A DNA stretch of 64,000 nucleotides from Monosporascus cannonballus (Eukaryota; Ascomycota; Sordariomycetes; Xylariales). Of this stretch, positions 34,881-47,754 are shown one piece after another. Within the stretch, counting starts at the first letter, position 1; every line of letters starts with the position of its first letter. Under the pieces are notes generated by a model. It saw only the letters and a list, made by a program, of their open reading frames with translations. It had not been told where the DNA came from and made no database searches. Made by a program: the position numbers and the translations under genes. The stretch lies in contig QJNS01000700.1 of assembly GCA_004154925.1 (NCBI GenBank), positions 147,522 through 211,521 on the forward strand. The letters are read 5' to 3'.

Positions 34881-35046
34881 ATCAGGACCCCATTTTGGAG
34901 GTTGTGGCTACGCCTGCGGCGCAGCAGCCGTAGCCACAGCTATAGCTTTTGATCAAGAAGTATCTGTCAGGGGTCCAATATATGAGCTAAACTCCTTTAA
35001 GAATAATACCCACAAAAATAACAAAACCTCCAAAATAAGGCCTGAT
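34881..35046. mobile_element. 166-bp inverted-repeat element (MITE-like)
   Basis: The left arm starts ATCAGGACCCCATTTTGG (34,881) and the right arm, read in reverse, starts ATCAGGCCTTATTTTGG (35,046). They share about 24 bp with one gap and C/T differences. A second 10-bp hairpin (TGTGGCTACG/CGTAGCCACA, about 34,904-34,939) is nested inside. It sits exactly at the boundary between the ABC pseudogene and the RIP block. No clear target duplication is seen. Confidence 0.5.
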
Positions 35047-36737
35047 AATAAGTTGTGATTTTTTCGTTCCGTTTGGTACGTTTTTATATAAATTCGCAAA
35101 AATTATTAATATTAATTTTGGTAATATATATTAATTACGAAACTCCTAGTATTTTAATTTATATAATTTAATATAAAATTAAATTTTTAATTTTTTAATA
35201 TAATAATAATTTTAATTAATACGAAATAAAAATTATTATAATAAAAAAATAACCTAAAATTTTGATTAATATATATTATAATTTTTTATCCCTTTTAAGC
35301 CAATATGATAATAATATATCTTTATAAGCTAAAATAATAATATATAAAATTTAAAATTATCCGTTATAAACCTTAAAACATATTTTTTAATTAATTAAAT
35401 ACGGATAATATATTTAAAAGTTTAAAGTAAATATTTTAAATTTTTAAATATTTAATTTTTTAAAATAAAACATTTATTTTTATCCGATATTTTTACCGGT
35501 TTTTTGCCGATATAAACATAATTAACCTATATGCCAACGTTATATATACGGCCGATAACCTTACGAAAACCCTGCGCCGTTAATTTGTTCGCCTTATATT
35601 AAGTATTATATTTGGCGGATAAGGCCGTATTTTACGAAAAAATAAGTTAATATAATATATAATTTGATTTTCGAAAAACTTAATATTTTTTTCGTTATTA
35701 AAATATATTTTAAAAAAGTTTTAATTTTTTGAATTTTTTAAAATAATTAATTTAATTATAATTTAAGTCATATTATTAATTAAGTTAATAAAAAAATAAT
35801 AAGTTTTCATATTAATAATTTTATATTTTATTTTTATTTTAATATTTGCAAATACGAAAAAAACTTAATCTAAAAATATTTAATCATATAATTATCGAAT
35901 AATATAATTATATTATTTTTAATTTTAACTAAATATCGAACAATTAATTTTAAATTATTATATTAAATTTTGTTTTCGAATAATAATATAATTTAATTAT
36001 TATCGACAAAATATATTTATTATCGGAATAAAAAAATTTCCAGCTTAAATATATTAATATCCGTAATTTATATTTTATTTTTTTTATTTATATATGTTAA
36101 TTTACGTATATAATAATTATTAATAATACTAAAAAAAATTACGAAATATGGCGGTTTTCGTTAAATTAACGGCCTAATTAAATATGGTTATAAAACAGAA
36201 GTTCGACGTTTTAATATTAATTATTTTAAAATTAATATTATTATTTTTATTATTTAAAAATTAACGTTTAAATTAAGGATATTTAAATTTTTTAATAATT
36301 AATATATCCGGGTTATTAAATAATATTTTTTTAATTGAACTTAATAATTTATATTTTATTATTAAAATTATTATTCATATTAATAATAAGGCAAAAATTA
36401 TAAATATTTATAATTTTAAAATATTTTACGGAAATTAAATTTATATATATAATAATTTAAAATAATCGGATAATTTTATTCGTATCGCTATATTTATTAT
36501 CGTTTTTAAATTAAATATAAATATCCCGGATATTAATCGAATAAAATAATAAGATATATTATAAATTTTTTAAATTAAAAATATATAATAATAATTTAAT
36601 TAAACAATTTATAATTATAAGCAATTAAATATAATTAATTATAAATAAGCCATGTTATTTGCATTTTATTAGATATTTAATAAATATAAAATAAAACCGT
36701 TTATTTTTAAAAAAATAAAATAACGAAAAGAATTTAA
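35047..36737. repeat. RIP-decayed repeat block
   Basis: Very AT-rich with the RIP dinucleotide pattern. No domain decoded. It continues after the gypsy insertion at 43,402, since the insertion's target duplication joins the two sides. Confidence 0.55.
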
Positions 36738-37060
36738 TATTACGACCTGACAAGTCACGGCCTCCAGGAACGGTCGTAACGGAAAAAGCCAAGAAAACTA
36801 TGTGGATCAGGTCACGTAATAGATCACCAACTCACTGGTAATAATCCAATTAAAAAAAATATATACGCTTATTAATTCCATAATTTAAATAACTTTAGCT
36901 TATAACATTTATTAATATTAATCATTTGCAATTAAACATTTCCGATATTAAAAAATGTAATACGTTACTATATTTATTGCTTAAATTTCCACGATATTCC
37001 TACTAATATAAACTCGTCAAGTTAAGGTTTAATAATTAATTAAACTACTAAGCCGTCATA
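36738..37060 (+). repeat. 5' LTR of the chromovirus
   Basis: 323 bp from TATTACGACCTGAC (ancestrally TG) to CCGTCATA (ancestrally CACA). It has one copy of the unit that is repeated in the 3' LTR. Confidence 0.85.
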
Positions 37061-40000
37061 CGTTACAAGCTTTTATTTAGTAATACCGTCAAACTCTAAA
37101 TAATACTTAATACTGTCAAAATATTAATTAACATTTAGGAAACCCCTATTCAACAGCTTTAAGCTCGAATTCGGAAGCTGGAAAAAAAAGTCCGACAACT
37201 TAGGGCTACGCCACCTGCCTAACCCTCTCTCGCCCATATAAAGCCAAAAAAGCCAGAACCTTACGATAAAAAAGATAACCCTTAAACCTTTTTAATTTAA
37301 GCACGAATTTACTTTCGTTTCCTAAACTTTAACGACCTAGCAAATATAGTTTTAACAGTAAAAACATACCTAATAAGAAATACAGTTAATTAATTTAAAC
37401 TTATTATAAAAAATTTCCTAAAAATAAAAAAAATAAGGAAAATTTTATTAATAAAATTTTTTTAACTTATACCAATTTCGAAAACAAAATACGCGATAAT
37501 TTCGGTAATTCGGATAAAAAATAATTAACGGCTTAATAATTCCTATAACTTTAATAAAAAGGACCCGCATTTAAGTACGCCATAACCTTCAAAAATTTTG
37601 CAACTAAGGCAAAATAAAAAAACGACGAAACCGACGCCCTTATCGACATATTTTACAAAAAGCTAAAAAATAATATAAAAAATAAGATTATTCAGATTAA
37701 ATAATCAATTGCCCTAAACCGGTATATTGCAAAAATAATTAAGATTAATAACCGACAAATCAAAAGATAATAAAAAAAAAGATAATATATCTTACGTTCG
37801 GAATATAAATTTAACCAGAGAAAAAAACGAAACGTATCTTTTACTTTTTATGGAACGGCGCCAGAACTTATAGAACTTAACGTTACCCACAGACAAAATT
37901 AAAGCCAAATTAAATGCTTTAATTATGGCAAAATGGGACACAAAGCCTATAAATGCAAAAAGCCTAAAAAACTATAACAAAATAACTAGATCCCTATACC
38001 GGAAAAATAATCCAAAAATAACTAAGGAAACGATAACAAAGCCATTAACATAATCCAAGCTAAATACGTATCAGGCCTTAAACAAAAAATCCAATAAGGA
38101 CCATTACGATAAGAAATCCGACGAAAAATACGAAAAACTAAAAAACTAGCTTAACAAATAACGCGAACATAATAAAAGACATTATAAGGATAATTACGTA
38201 AATACCAAGACTGGACAAAGGAAATCTATCCCGGAATACCCGATCGGCACGGCAAAATATACGCCATACATTATCGACGACGAAAATATCCCGACTACGA
38301 AAAATGAAAATAATATATTTACGTACAAATTACCCGAATATACTATAAGGGATTTAATTTTCCAAACCATACCGGAAATAATAAAAATAATAAGCAATAA
38401 TATCGATAACTTCGAACTATAACCCCAGGAAATATTTAATAATTAGCCGAAATAAAAAGTTAACCTAAAAAAAAATAATACCTATAAAAAACCCTTTTTA
38501 TTATTATAAATAATACAATTACTAAACGGAAAAGGAATTAATTTAATATACGGTAAAAAAGCATTATCAGAAAATTATTACGGATTTCTATTTTTAATTA
38601 GCATCTACTACAAACCCCTACGAAAAAAAAGCTACCAAAAAAAATACGTCAGTTTACAAAAGATCTCTAAAACGACAACTAAAACGACGCATAATGGGAT
38701 ACAGTCGTAAACATAAAAGAACAATTTATTCGATAAGAAAAAAAATTACAAAAAAATTAGGAACAATTAATACGGTTCGAAAAAACAATACGCCAATAAC
38801 AATAACAGATATAACAGTTTAACGCGTTATATACAGAAATATAAATAAAGTTCGACAAACTCGAATAAAAGTTAAAAAAAAAGTTACCTATAAAAAAGCC
38901 GCAAAATAACAAAATCTAAAGAAATTTAAAAAAAAAACTTTTAAAAAAAGCTTTAAACACGACGATAAAAAATATTAACGACTTTATTACCTTAAAAATA
39001 CGAATCGAAACGTATTAATATACCGTAATAATAAATTGCGAAACTTTAGGCGGAAATTATATTATACCGGATATGGTCAATAAGCTCAGAATGCTATAGA
39101 AATATAAATTGAAACCCTATACCGCAATAAATACCGAAAGTTAAGAATTCGTTTACGATAACAGAAAAATCATACGCAAAATTAATTACTTTGAAATTTT
39201 TATCAAAAAATAATACCAAACGGTTAATTTCGATATCGTTTCATTCGGAAATTACGATATAATCTTAAAATTACCATAAATACGCCAATACGAAATTTTA
39301 ATTAACGGCGGAATTAGCTAAATAAAATTCGTTTTATTTCTTATTAATAAATAAAAGGAAAAGAATTAAAATTTTAATATTCGATTAATAATAATAATAA
39401 ATGTAAGCATAAAAATACAACAAATATCTTACTACTTAAGGAAATAAAATATAAGAAAAAAAACGGGCATCAAAAAAAATACGACATATTACTATTATTA
39501 TTAAAGCAAAATTAAAATAACTAAATAACGATTTAAAATAAAAATAACAGCCCAAGAAATCAAAAAATTAATTAATATACTATTATAATATTACAAATAT
39601 AAATAGCTTTTCAAGAAAAAACTTAATATAAAATTATTAGAACATAACGAATAAAATTACGAAATAATTTTTAAAAAAAGATTTTCGATAAAATTCTACT
39701 TTATTTATAATTTTAATAAAAACGAATTACGTATTTTTAAAAAATATTTGGAAGATCAGCTACAGAAAGGATAAATTCGACCTTCGAAATTACCAGCAAA
39801 ATACCTAATATTTTTCGTACTTAAAAAAAATAAGAAATTACGATTTATAATTAATTATCAACAATTAAACAACGTTATTATCAAAAATCGAATATTATTA
39901 TTTTTAATTACGGAAATAAAAGACCAATTAATTTTACGAAATTAAATAATTTATAGCATTCGATCTTAAAAATGGATATAACCTTATTAAAATTAAAAAC

Positions 40001-42999
40001 AAAATACGAATAAAAAATAACTTTTAAAACGAAATACAAACTATTTAAATATTTGATTATATTAATAAAACTTACGAACGTACCAGTAACCTTTTAACGG
40101 ATAGTAAATTATATATTACGAAAATACCTCGATATTTTTGTTATTTGCTATCCCGACGATATTTTCATTTTTTTAAAAACAAAAAAAACATATATAAAAT
40201 ACGTTTATAAGGTTTTTCAAGCTTTACAAAACGCAAGGTTATTTATTAACGCGGAAAAAAATCAATTTTATATACAGAAAATAAAATATCTAGAATATAT
40301 TATTACCTTAGAACATATTAAGATAAACCCTAAGAAAATCGCTGCAGTTATAAAATGGCAAACGCCAATAACAGTCAAAAAGATACAGGCATTCCTTGGA
40401 TTCGCCAATTATTACAGAAAATTCATTTAAAACTTTAACAAAATAACCATATCCTTAACGAATTTTACAAACAAAAAAAGTTCAAATAAACGCCAAATAT
40501 AGAAAAAGTATTTTAAAATATTAAGAATACGATTATCAACGAACTAATACTAATTATATACGATCTAAACCGCTCCGTTAAACTAAAAACCGATATTTCG
40601 GATTACGCATTAAGCGTAATAATCGGATAGCAAAATAATTAAGGCAAATTACACCTTATTATATTTTTTTCGTACAAGTTAAAAGAAACCGAATTTAATT
40701 ACGGCATTCAAGATAAGGAATTTATGGCTATTATTATGGTATTTCGGAAGTTTAAACATTTTTTAAAGGGAAACTTATACTAGGTTAAGGTTTATACGAA
40801 TTATCAAAATTTTACCCGATTTACCACGACTAAAAAGCTTACAAAACGATAATTAAAATATGCGGAAAAATTGGCGAACTTCGACTTCGTTATCATCCAC
40901 AAGAAAAAATTAGAAAACGGTAAAACAAATGCTTTAAGCAGGCGACCAGACCTCGAAAAGAAATTGGTCAAAATCAGCCATATAATTTTCGATATTACCA
41001 TAAAAGGATATTTACGCCTACGACAGATTACGATAATTCGGGCAGTACCTTGCAATATATATCAAAAAATTTAACAGCATAACGATAATTTCCTAAAAAA
41101 TCAAAAAACAAATAAAATACAAATTTTATAAAAATATCAAAAAGATCTAATACGAAAAATATACGAACATTAATTATATAAATATCCAAAGATTTACAAA
41201 ATTCTAGAAAAGTTTTAACGCATATATTCCTTTTTTAAAATAAAATTAATAATATAAAAAATCATACGGCAATATGATATTTGCGCTAAAATAAAGACTC
41301 GACGACATAAGCCATACGGAAAATTACAGCTATTATTAATCGTAAAATAACTATAATATTTAATTATATTCGACTTTATTATTAAACTTTTTATATCAAA
41401 AAATCCAATTACGAAAATACATTACGACAGCATTTTCGTAATCGTCGATCGATTTACGAAATTTTCTTATTTTCTACCATATTATAAGGACATAAACGCC
41501 GAACAACTAGCATACATTTTCTTTAAGTACATTTTCAACATATACGGATTATCCATAAAAATTATATTAAATAAAAAATCGATATTTGTATCAAAATTTT
41601 AGCAAGGCCTTATGGCATAAATCGGCCTAAATTATAAATTATCTAACGCATTTAAATTATAAACAGATAAATAAATAAAATAAATAAATTAAACCTTAAA
41701 AACTTATTTACGATTTTATATTAATTACGAACAAAGTAACTAATTTAAAAAATTACCGATTACTTAATTAACTTATAATACCAGCTATTACGAAAGTATT
41801 AAAATAACACTTACGAACTTAAACTTTGGTTTTATTCCGAAAATTTACAAAAAAATACGTAACGATAATTCAATTAATATCAAAACAATCCTTACGTTAA
41901 AACAATTACGATAATTACACCAAAAAATAAAAATAAAACTGGAATTCGTACGAAATTAAATAAATATTATAACCAAAAAAAGTTAAAAAAATCAACTTTC
42001 GAAAAAAGGGAAATAATTTTCCTCGCCATAAAAAACATTCAAACAAAATAACCTAGCAAAAAACTTAATTTCAAATATATCGGCCTATACAAAATCGCTA
42101 AAAAAATTTCAAAAAATAATTATTAATTAAAATTTCTACCAAAAATTAAACTTTATCCAATTTTTTATATTTTTTTACTTAAATTAATAGCAAATATAAT
42201 TAAAATACATACGGCATAAGATAATATGGAAATAAAAAACGAACAAACATACGAAATAAAAAAAATATTCGATATGCAAAAACAAAACGGACTTACTTAA
42301 TACCTAATTAAATAAAAAAAGCACCCGAATTCCGAAAACACCTAGAAACCCGCCAAAAACCTTATTGGCGCTTAATACCTATTAAAAAAATTTTTACTAG
42401 CAACGGCGGAATTACCCGAAATAATAATATCCCAGTTTATAAGATCTACGGAAAAAAACCCTTGGTCCACCGCATTCCAATTAATAACGTTCACCTTTCT
42501 TAAGGCCTAAACCTTAATTACGGATTCCGATTCTAATTACGCAAAATCGTTAAAATTATCCAAGGATTAAAGGGCACGATTAACAAATTTCGTATCTTAA
42601 AATTAATAATGTTAACGTTAACGACGTATACGAAAAAAACGCGCAAAAGCTTCGGATAAAAATTTTTCGGCCGCTAACTTTTTTTTTAATCTTTTTGATT
42701 TTGCGATATAACGATTAATTATAGAAATAAGAACTCCTATTCCGTTATACGAACAACCTTAACGGACATATTCTTTATAACGAAAAACCTCATTTATTAT
42801 TTGATAATTAAGCTGCCGAACAAAAAAAAAAAAAGGTATTACGTTAAAACTTTCGAATTTAATTAAATTAACCAAGGCAAATTATTATTCGGATTTACGA
42901 AAACGACGTTTGGATATACCGGAAAATATGTTAAAGGTATATGAAAAAAACTTACTAGGAAAAAAGAAATCTTAAAGGCAAGATTTTAAGAAAGGAGAA
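37061..42999 (+). pseudogene. Gag-Pol polyprotein relic of the chromovirus
   Basis: Decayed Gag-Pol. The Gag zinc knuckle reads C-F-N-Y-G-K-M-G-H-K-A-Y-K-C, a CX2CX4HX4C box whose second Cys is Tyr (TGT to TAT). The RT Y-x-D-D aspartates are intact. The integrase core continues with 'KYIFNIYGLSIKII' (about 41,540). The chromodomain retains 'QYLIK' and 'KKHPNSENT', with a stop where Trp would stand (TGG to TAG/TAA). Short open frames in this span, such as those at 38,194-38,397 (minus) and 40,804-41,074, are residues of this polyprotein or its complement, not genes. Confidence 0.85.
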
Positions 43000-43003
43000 A
43001 TTA

Positions 43004-43401
43004 TATTACGACCTAACAAATTACGGCCTCCAGGAACGGTCGTAACGGAAAAAGCCAAGAAAATTATGTGGATCAGATTACGTAATGGATCATTAACTTA
43101 CTGGTAATAAGCCAGTAAGCCGGATTACCAACTTACTAGTAATAAGCCAGTAAGCCGGATCACCAACTTATTAGTAATAATCTAGCTAAAGGAAAAAAAA
43201 TATATATGCTTATTAATTCCATAATTTAAATAACTTTAGCTTACAATACTTATCAATACTAATTATTTGTAATCAGGTATTTCCGATATTAAGAGATATA
43301 ACACGTTACTATATCTATTACTCAGATTCCCACGATACTCCTGCCAACATAAACCCGTCGACTTAAGGTTTAATAGTTGGTTAAACTACTAAGCCGTCAC
43401 A
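43004..43401 (+). repeat. 3' LTR of the chromovirus
   Basis: 398 bp, 75 bp longer than the 5' LTR because a unit of about 37 bp ('ggatcaccaacttactggta'-type, 43,085-43,195) occurs three times instead of once. It ends AAGCCGTCACA. Confidence 0.85.
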
Positions 43402-46400
43402 TTTAGGCCCGGCAAGTTAAAACCCGTATTACTTATAAAAATATAAAGATTATAATGGAAAATAACGTAATAAATTCGGATAATAAAAAAATTAATATAA
43501 AATTTATCGCAAATAATTTTAATTAAGATAAAATAATTATTAAATTTTAATTTTAACTTTCGGCCGGTTAAAATATTATTTTTAAATTTTCGAAATAAAG
43601 TAATTTTAATTTATAATATCGGATAGAAATAAGGCCTTAATAATATACGTTATTTAACGGCAAATATATACGTAAAGCGATTTTAATATATCTAAAAAAA
43701 AATAAAATTATTATGATAAAAAAACCATAATAATTTAATTCCGGCTGGACCTTATTATAATATATATATATTTAACTTTTTTTATATATTTAAACTTTTA
43801 AATTCGAAAATATTTATATAAAAATAACTAAAAACCGGTTTGATAAAGGCGGTTATTTAAAAAATAATAAAATCCTAATATAAACGATAAGCGAACAAAT
43901 GGCTTTTTATGTAATTGTTTTCGTTTAACGATAAAAAGCAAAATAAATATTTATTTTTATTAAATTTAAATGGTTTTTATTTAATAAATGTTTAAATAAA
44001 TTAAATAAAGTCATAATTTATATTTAATTTAAAATATAATTAAATTAATTAAAGTAGTTCTTAATTTTAATAAATAATAATATTAAAACCTTTTGAAAAA
44101 TCGTTTATTTTTTACGTTATATATAATATATAAAAAAATTATACTTTCGATTTTATAAAAAATATAAGTAATTTTTTATAAACGGCGAAATTCGGTTAAT
44201 CGGAAATAACGGCATTATATCCTTATGTTATAAACCGATTTATATAAGTTATAAATTATTATTACGTTATAAATTTAACAAATATTAAAAGAAATTATAA
44301 GACCATTTTAAATCGCGTCCCGTTTTAATTAAAGTATATTATATACGGTTATTCGATTTAAATTAATAATTAACGATTTAATAATAATCTCAATAATTTA
44401 AATATTAAACCGGTATATAGTTTATACGTTTTCGCGATTTAAAATCGCAATTTCGTTTATAATAACGTTTATATTTATACGCGTAATTCGTAACGTACTA
44501 AGTAATTTTAATTAAGAATTTATTTCGTTTTCCTTATTTATAACGTTAACGCAAAATTTATCGTTTTTAAATATTTTTAATTTTTTAATTTTATTTTCGT
44601 TACCGTATTTATATTTGCATAATTCGTTTATTTTTATATTATTACCGGAATTACGGGTATTACCAAAATATAATAATCCGTAACTTAACGTTATAAATAA
44701 TATATCGAAAAAAAATTAAAATAATAATTCTTATTAAAATTAAGAAATTATACGTTAAAAATAAACGGTATTTATCGGATAATAATATCAATAATAAATT
44801 AAAAACTAATTACGATATTAGGTTAAAAAGCAAAAAACGAAATTCTGCCGATTTCGATTAAGGCCGATAACAAAAAATACGTTCGGTTTTAGTATAATAT
44901 TATGGTCGTAAAACGCGATAATTATAAATATTTATATAATATTAATTAAAGTTATTAATATATTATTTATTTATTAAATTCGTTATTTTTATTAATTTTT
45001 AATTCGTTAAATTTTATACAAAATATTAATTTATTTTAATTTAAATTAATTATATATTATAACAAATATATAATAAATTTTTTTAAATAAAATAATTAAC
45101 AGAATTTTATATTACGTAATTCGAATTATAATTTTTTCCGGTTATTAATAACTTATCTTTTTAATTTATAACTTTTAATTTACGACGCCAAATTAGAATT
45201 TTTTAAATCTTATTTTCCAGTTTTCTTTTCGAATTTATTATATTAATTTTTAAAATATTTTTATTTTTTTAACCTTTAAGGTATTTTTGGCTTAAGTTAA
45301 ATAATTAAGGTAAAAAATTAATTATACGAATAAATAAATAATATGGATAATTTTTCGCTAATATTAAAAAAATATTTTTTATTAATAATATAATTATTTT
45401 AACGTCCGTTTTTTTAAATATTAATTCGAAACGTTTAAAATCCCGGATTTGTAATAAATTTTTATTAATTACATTTTATAACTTTATCTTTTTATAATTA
45501 AAATTAATATTTATCGATATACAGTTCTGATTAATATTTTTAAAGCCGTCCGTATATTTTATTATTATTTTGTTAAAAACTTTAATAATTTCTTTTTTTT
45601 TCGATCTAAAGCTTTTTAGTTCTCTTAGTAAAAGTTAACGGCCGGATTTAGCTTTTTTTCTTTTACCGCGTTTTCCTTTTATCGACTTAATTAAGTTCCT
45701 AATTAGTTTTAAGAATTCTTTTATTTTTTCTCCGGCTGGTTTTAAAAAATTTTTTATATCAAAATTTTACATAAATATAATAATAATTGGATATTCCGGA
45801 TAATTGCCGAAATCCTTAATATTACCACCGAATATACCGCGGTATTTAAAAATCTAATTTTTATATAAAGTTATTTGCTTAATAATTAATTAAATATAAT
45901 TACGGATTTTTCTTTCGCTTAATATTATAAAAAGAACGTTTACATAATATATATTATAAAATATATTATGGTTTTATAATCCTTTTAATTAAAACTATAA
46001 AATTATTATATTTCTAATATTATCTATATTATATATATCGTTATAAATTATAAATTCTCGAAAACGGCTAATAATTTAAATTATACGGTTTTTTAAAAAA
46101 TATATGCTAGTGAAATTTGTAATATGGAAAATATTTATTTCGCAATTTTAAAAACCTATTATTTAATAATTCTTATTATCCGTATCGATAATTTTATTAT
46201 TATATTTTAATATAAGAAAAAAAAGAATAATATTATATATTATATAATAATTTCTTTAAGATTTAATAAAAATAAAATTTGAAAGCTATTAAAATATATA
46301 AATGCATTTTTTATTAATTTTTTATAAGTTATATATATATAATTAAAATCTCGAAATATTTATTTAAGTATTATTCCGAAATTATCGTAAGTAAAATATA

Positions 46401-47604
46401 TATTAATATATATATAACAGTAAATAATTTACGTTTTTTAGTATATAGTAATAAAATTTACCTTATAAAAATTTTATGGTATTAAGATTTTATTAAATAA
46501 TCGTTTGGCTTAAGGAAAATGTAATTTATAGGCTGGGACAAAATTTAAAAAAAATACTGTATATAATAGAAAATAAAATACGAAAAATAACGCCGTAATT
46601 AATATAATTCGTATTAAAAATTAACCTAATACCGTTATAATTTTTATATATGTTTTAATTTTTTATTAAGTTATTATATATTTTCTAAAGACGATTATTA
46701 TATTTTATTTTATTAAACGATAATAATATTATTATAATAATTACATAATATTAGATATATATAAATAAATAATTATAATTAGAAGATTTAATAATATTAT
46801 AAGTTTATCGATATAAGTTCGGCTTAATTAAAACCAAAAATATAAATAAAGAATATAAAATATAATAAATAAAGCAAAATTCGGATATTAAATAATTATC
46901 GAATATATTATTAATATTAATACGAAATATATAAAATTTTATAATATTTAAACAAAATTTACGGATAATTAATAAATTATAAAAATATTTTAAGATAATA
47001 TATACAATTAAAATTAAAATATATATAAATTTTAGGATTATATAATTATAAATATATAAATTATTAAATTTATATAAGTTATTAAATATAAATAAAAAAA
47101 TTAATATTATTTTTTATAATAAAATAATAATATATAAGGAAAAAACCTGATAATTATATATAAATTATATAAGGTTTTTATTTTGTTATAAATTTCTTAA
47201 TATAATTTATAAAATTATTTTAATTAAACATATATTAAATGTAATTATTATAATTATTTGATATATAATTAATATTATTTATTTAATTATAAGTTTTTAT
47301 AATTCCAGATATTTTTTATATTTTAATATATAAAATTAAATTATTTACGACATAATAAGTATTAATTAATTTTTTTTAATTAATATCCGAAATCTATATT
47401 ATAATATATATCTTTATATATTTTACGATATTATAAAAGGTGCATAAATTCCTTGCCGATATATTAAAGGTAATTTCCGCTGTAATTTCCAATAATATAT
47501 TTCGAATAAATTTAAAAACTTTTATTTGCTCGGTTAAAAAAATTAAATTCGCGAATAATATCTCCGAGAAATAACTTATTTCCGAAAAATAACTTATTTT
47601 TACG

Positions 47605-47754
47605 AAATAACTTTAAAAACGGATAACAAGATCTTGGACTAAAAAACAGCCGAAATAAATACCAGAATAAAAATAATTTGCCCTTAAAAAATAACCTTAA
47701 GAACGGGTAATAAAATCTTTAATTAAAAAATAACCGGAACAGATACCAGAATAA
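47605..47754 (+). repeat. 66-bp direct repeat, period 84
   Basis: Units 47,605-47,670 and 47,689-47,754 have equal length, both beginning AAATAAC(C/T)TTAA and ending ATACCAGAATAA. Most differences are transitions. Confidence 0.75.

Larger units (their letters stand above)
36738..43401 (+). mobile_element. Full-length Ty3/gypsy chromovirus, RIP-decayed
   Basis: 6,664 bp between a 5' LTR (36,738-37,060) and a 3' LTR (43,004-43,401), flanked by TTTAA (36,733-36,737) and TTTAG (43,402-43,406). This is a 5-bp target duplication with one G-to-A change. Order on the plus strand: Gag zinc knuckle (37,915-37,956), RT box Y-P-D-D (40,149-40,160), RNase H 'KTDISDYALSV' (about 40,587), integrase 'VIVDRFTKF' (about 41,438), chromodomain 'YEIKKIFDMQKQNGLTQYL' (about 42,250), and a polypurine tract (about 42,988-43,000) before the 3' LTR. 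The order RT-RNase H-IN-chromodomain defines a Ty3/gypsy chromovirus. Stop codons are frequent in every frame, mostly TAA/TAG as RIP produces, so it is inactive. Confidence 0.9.
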
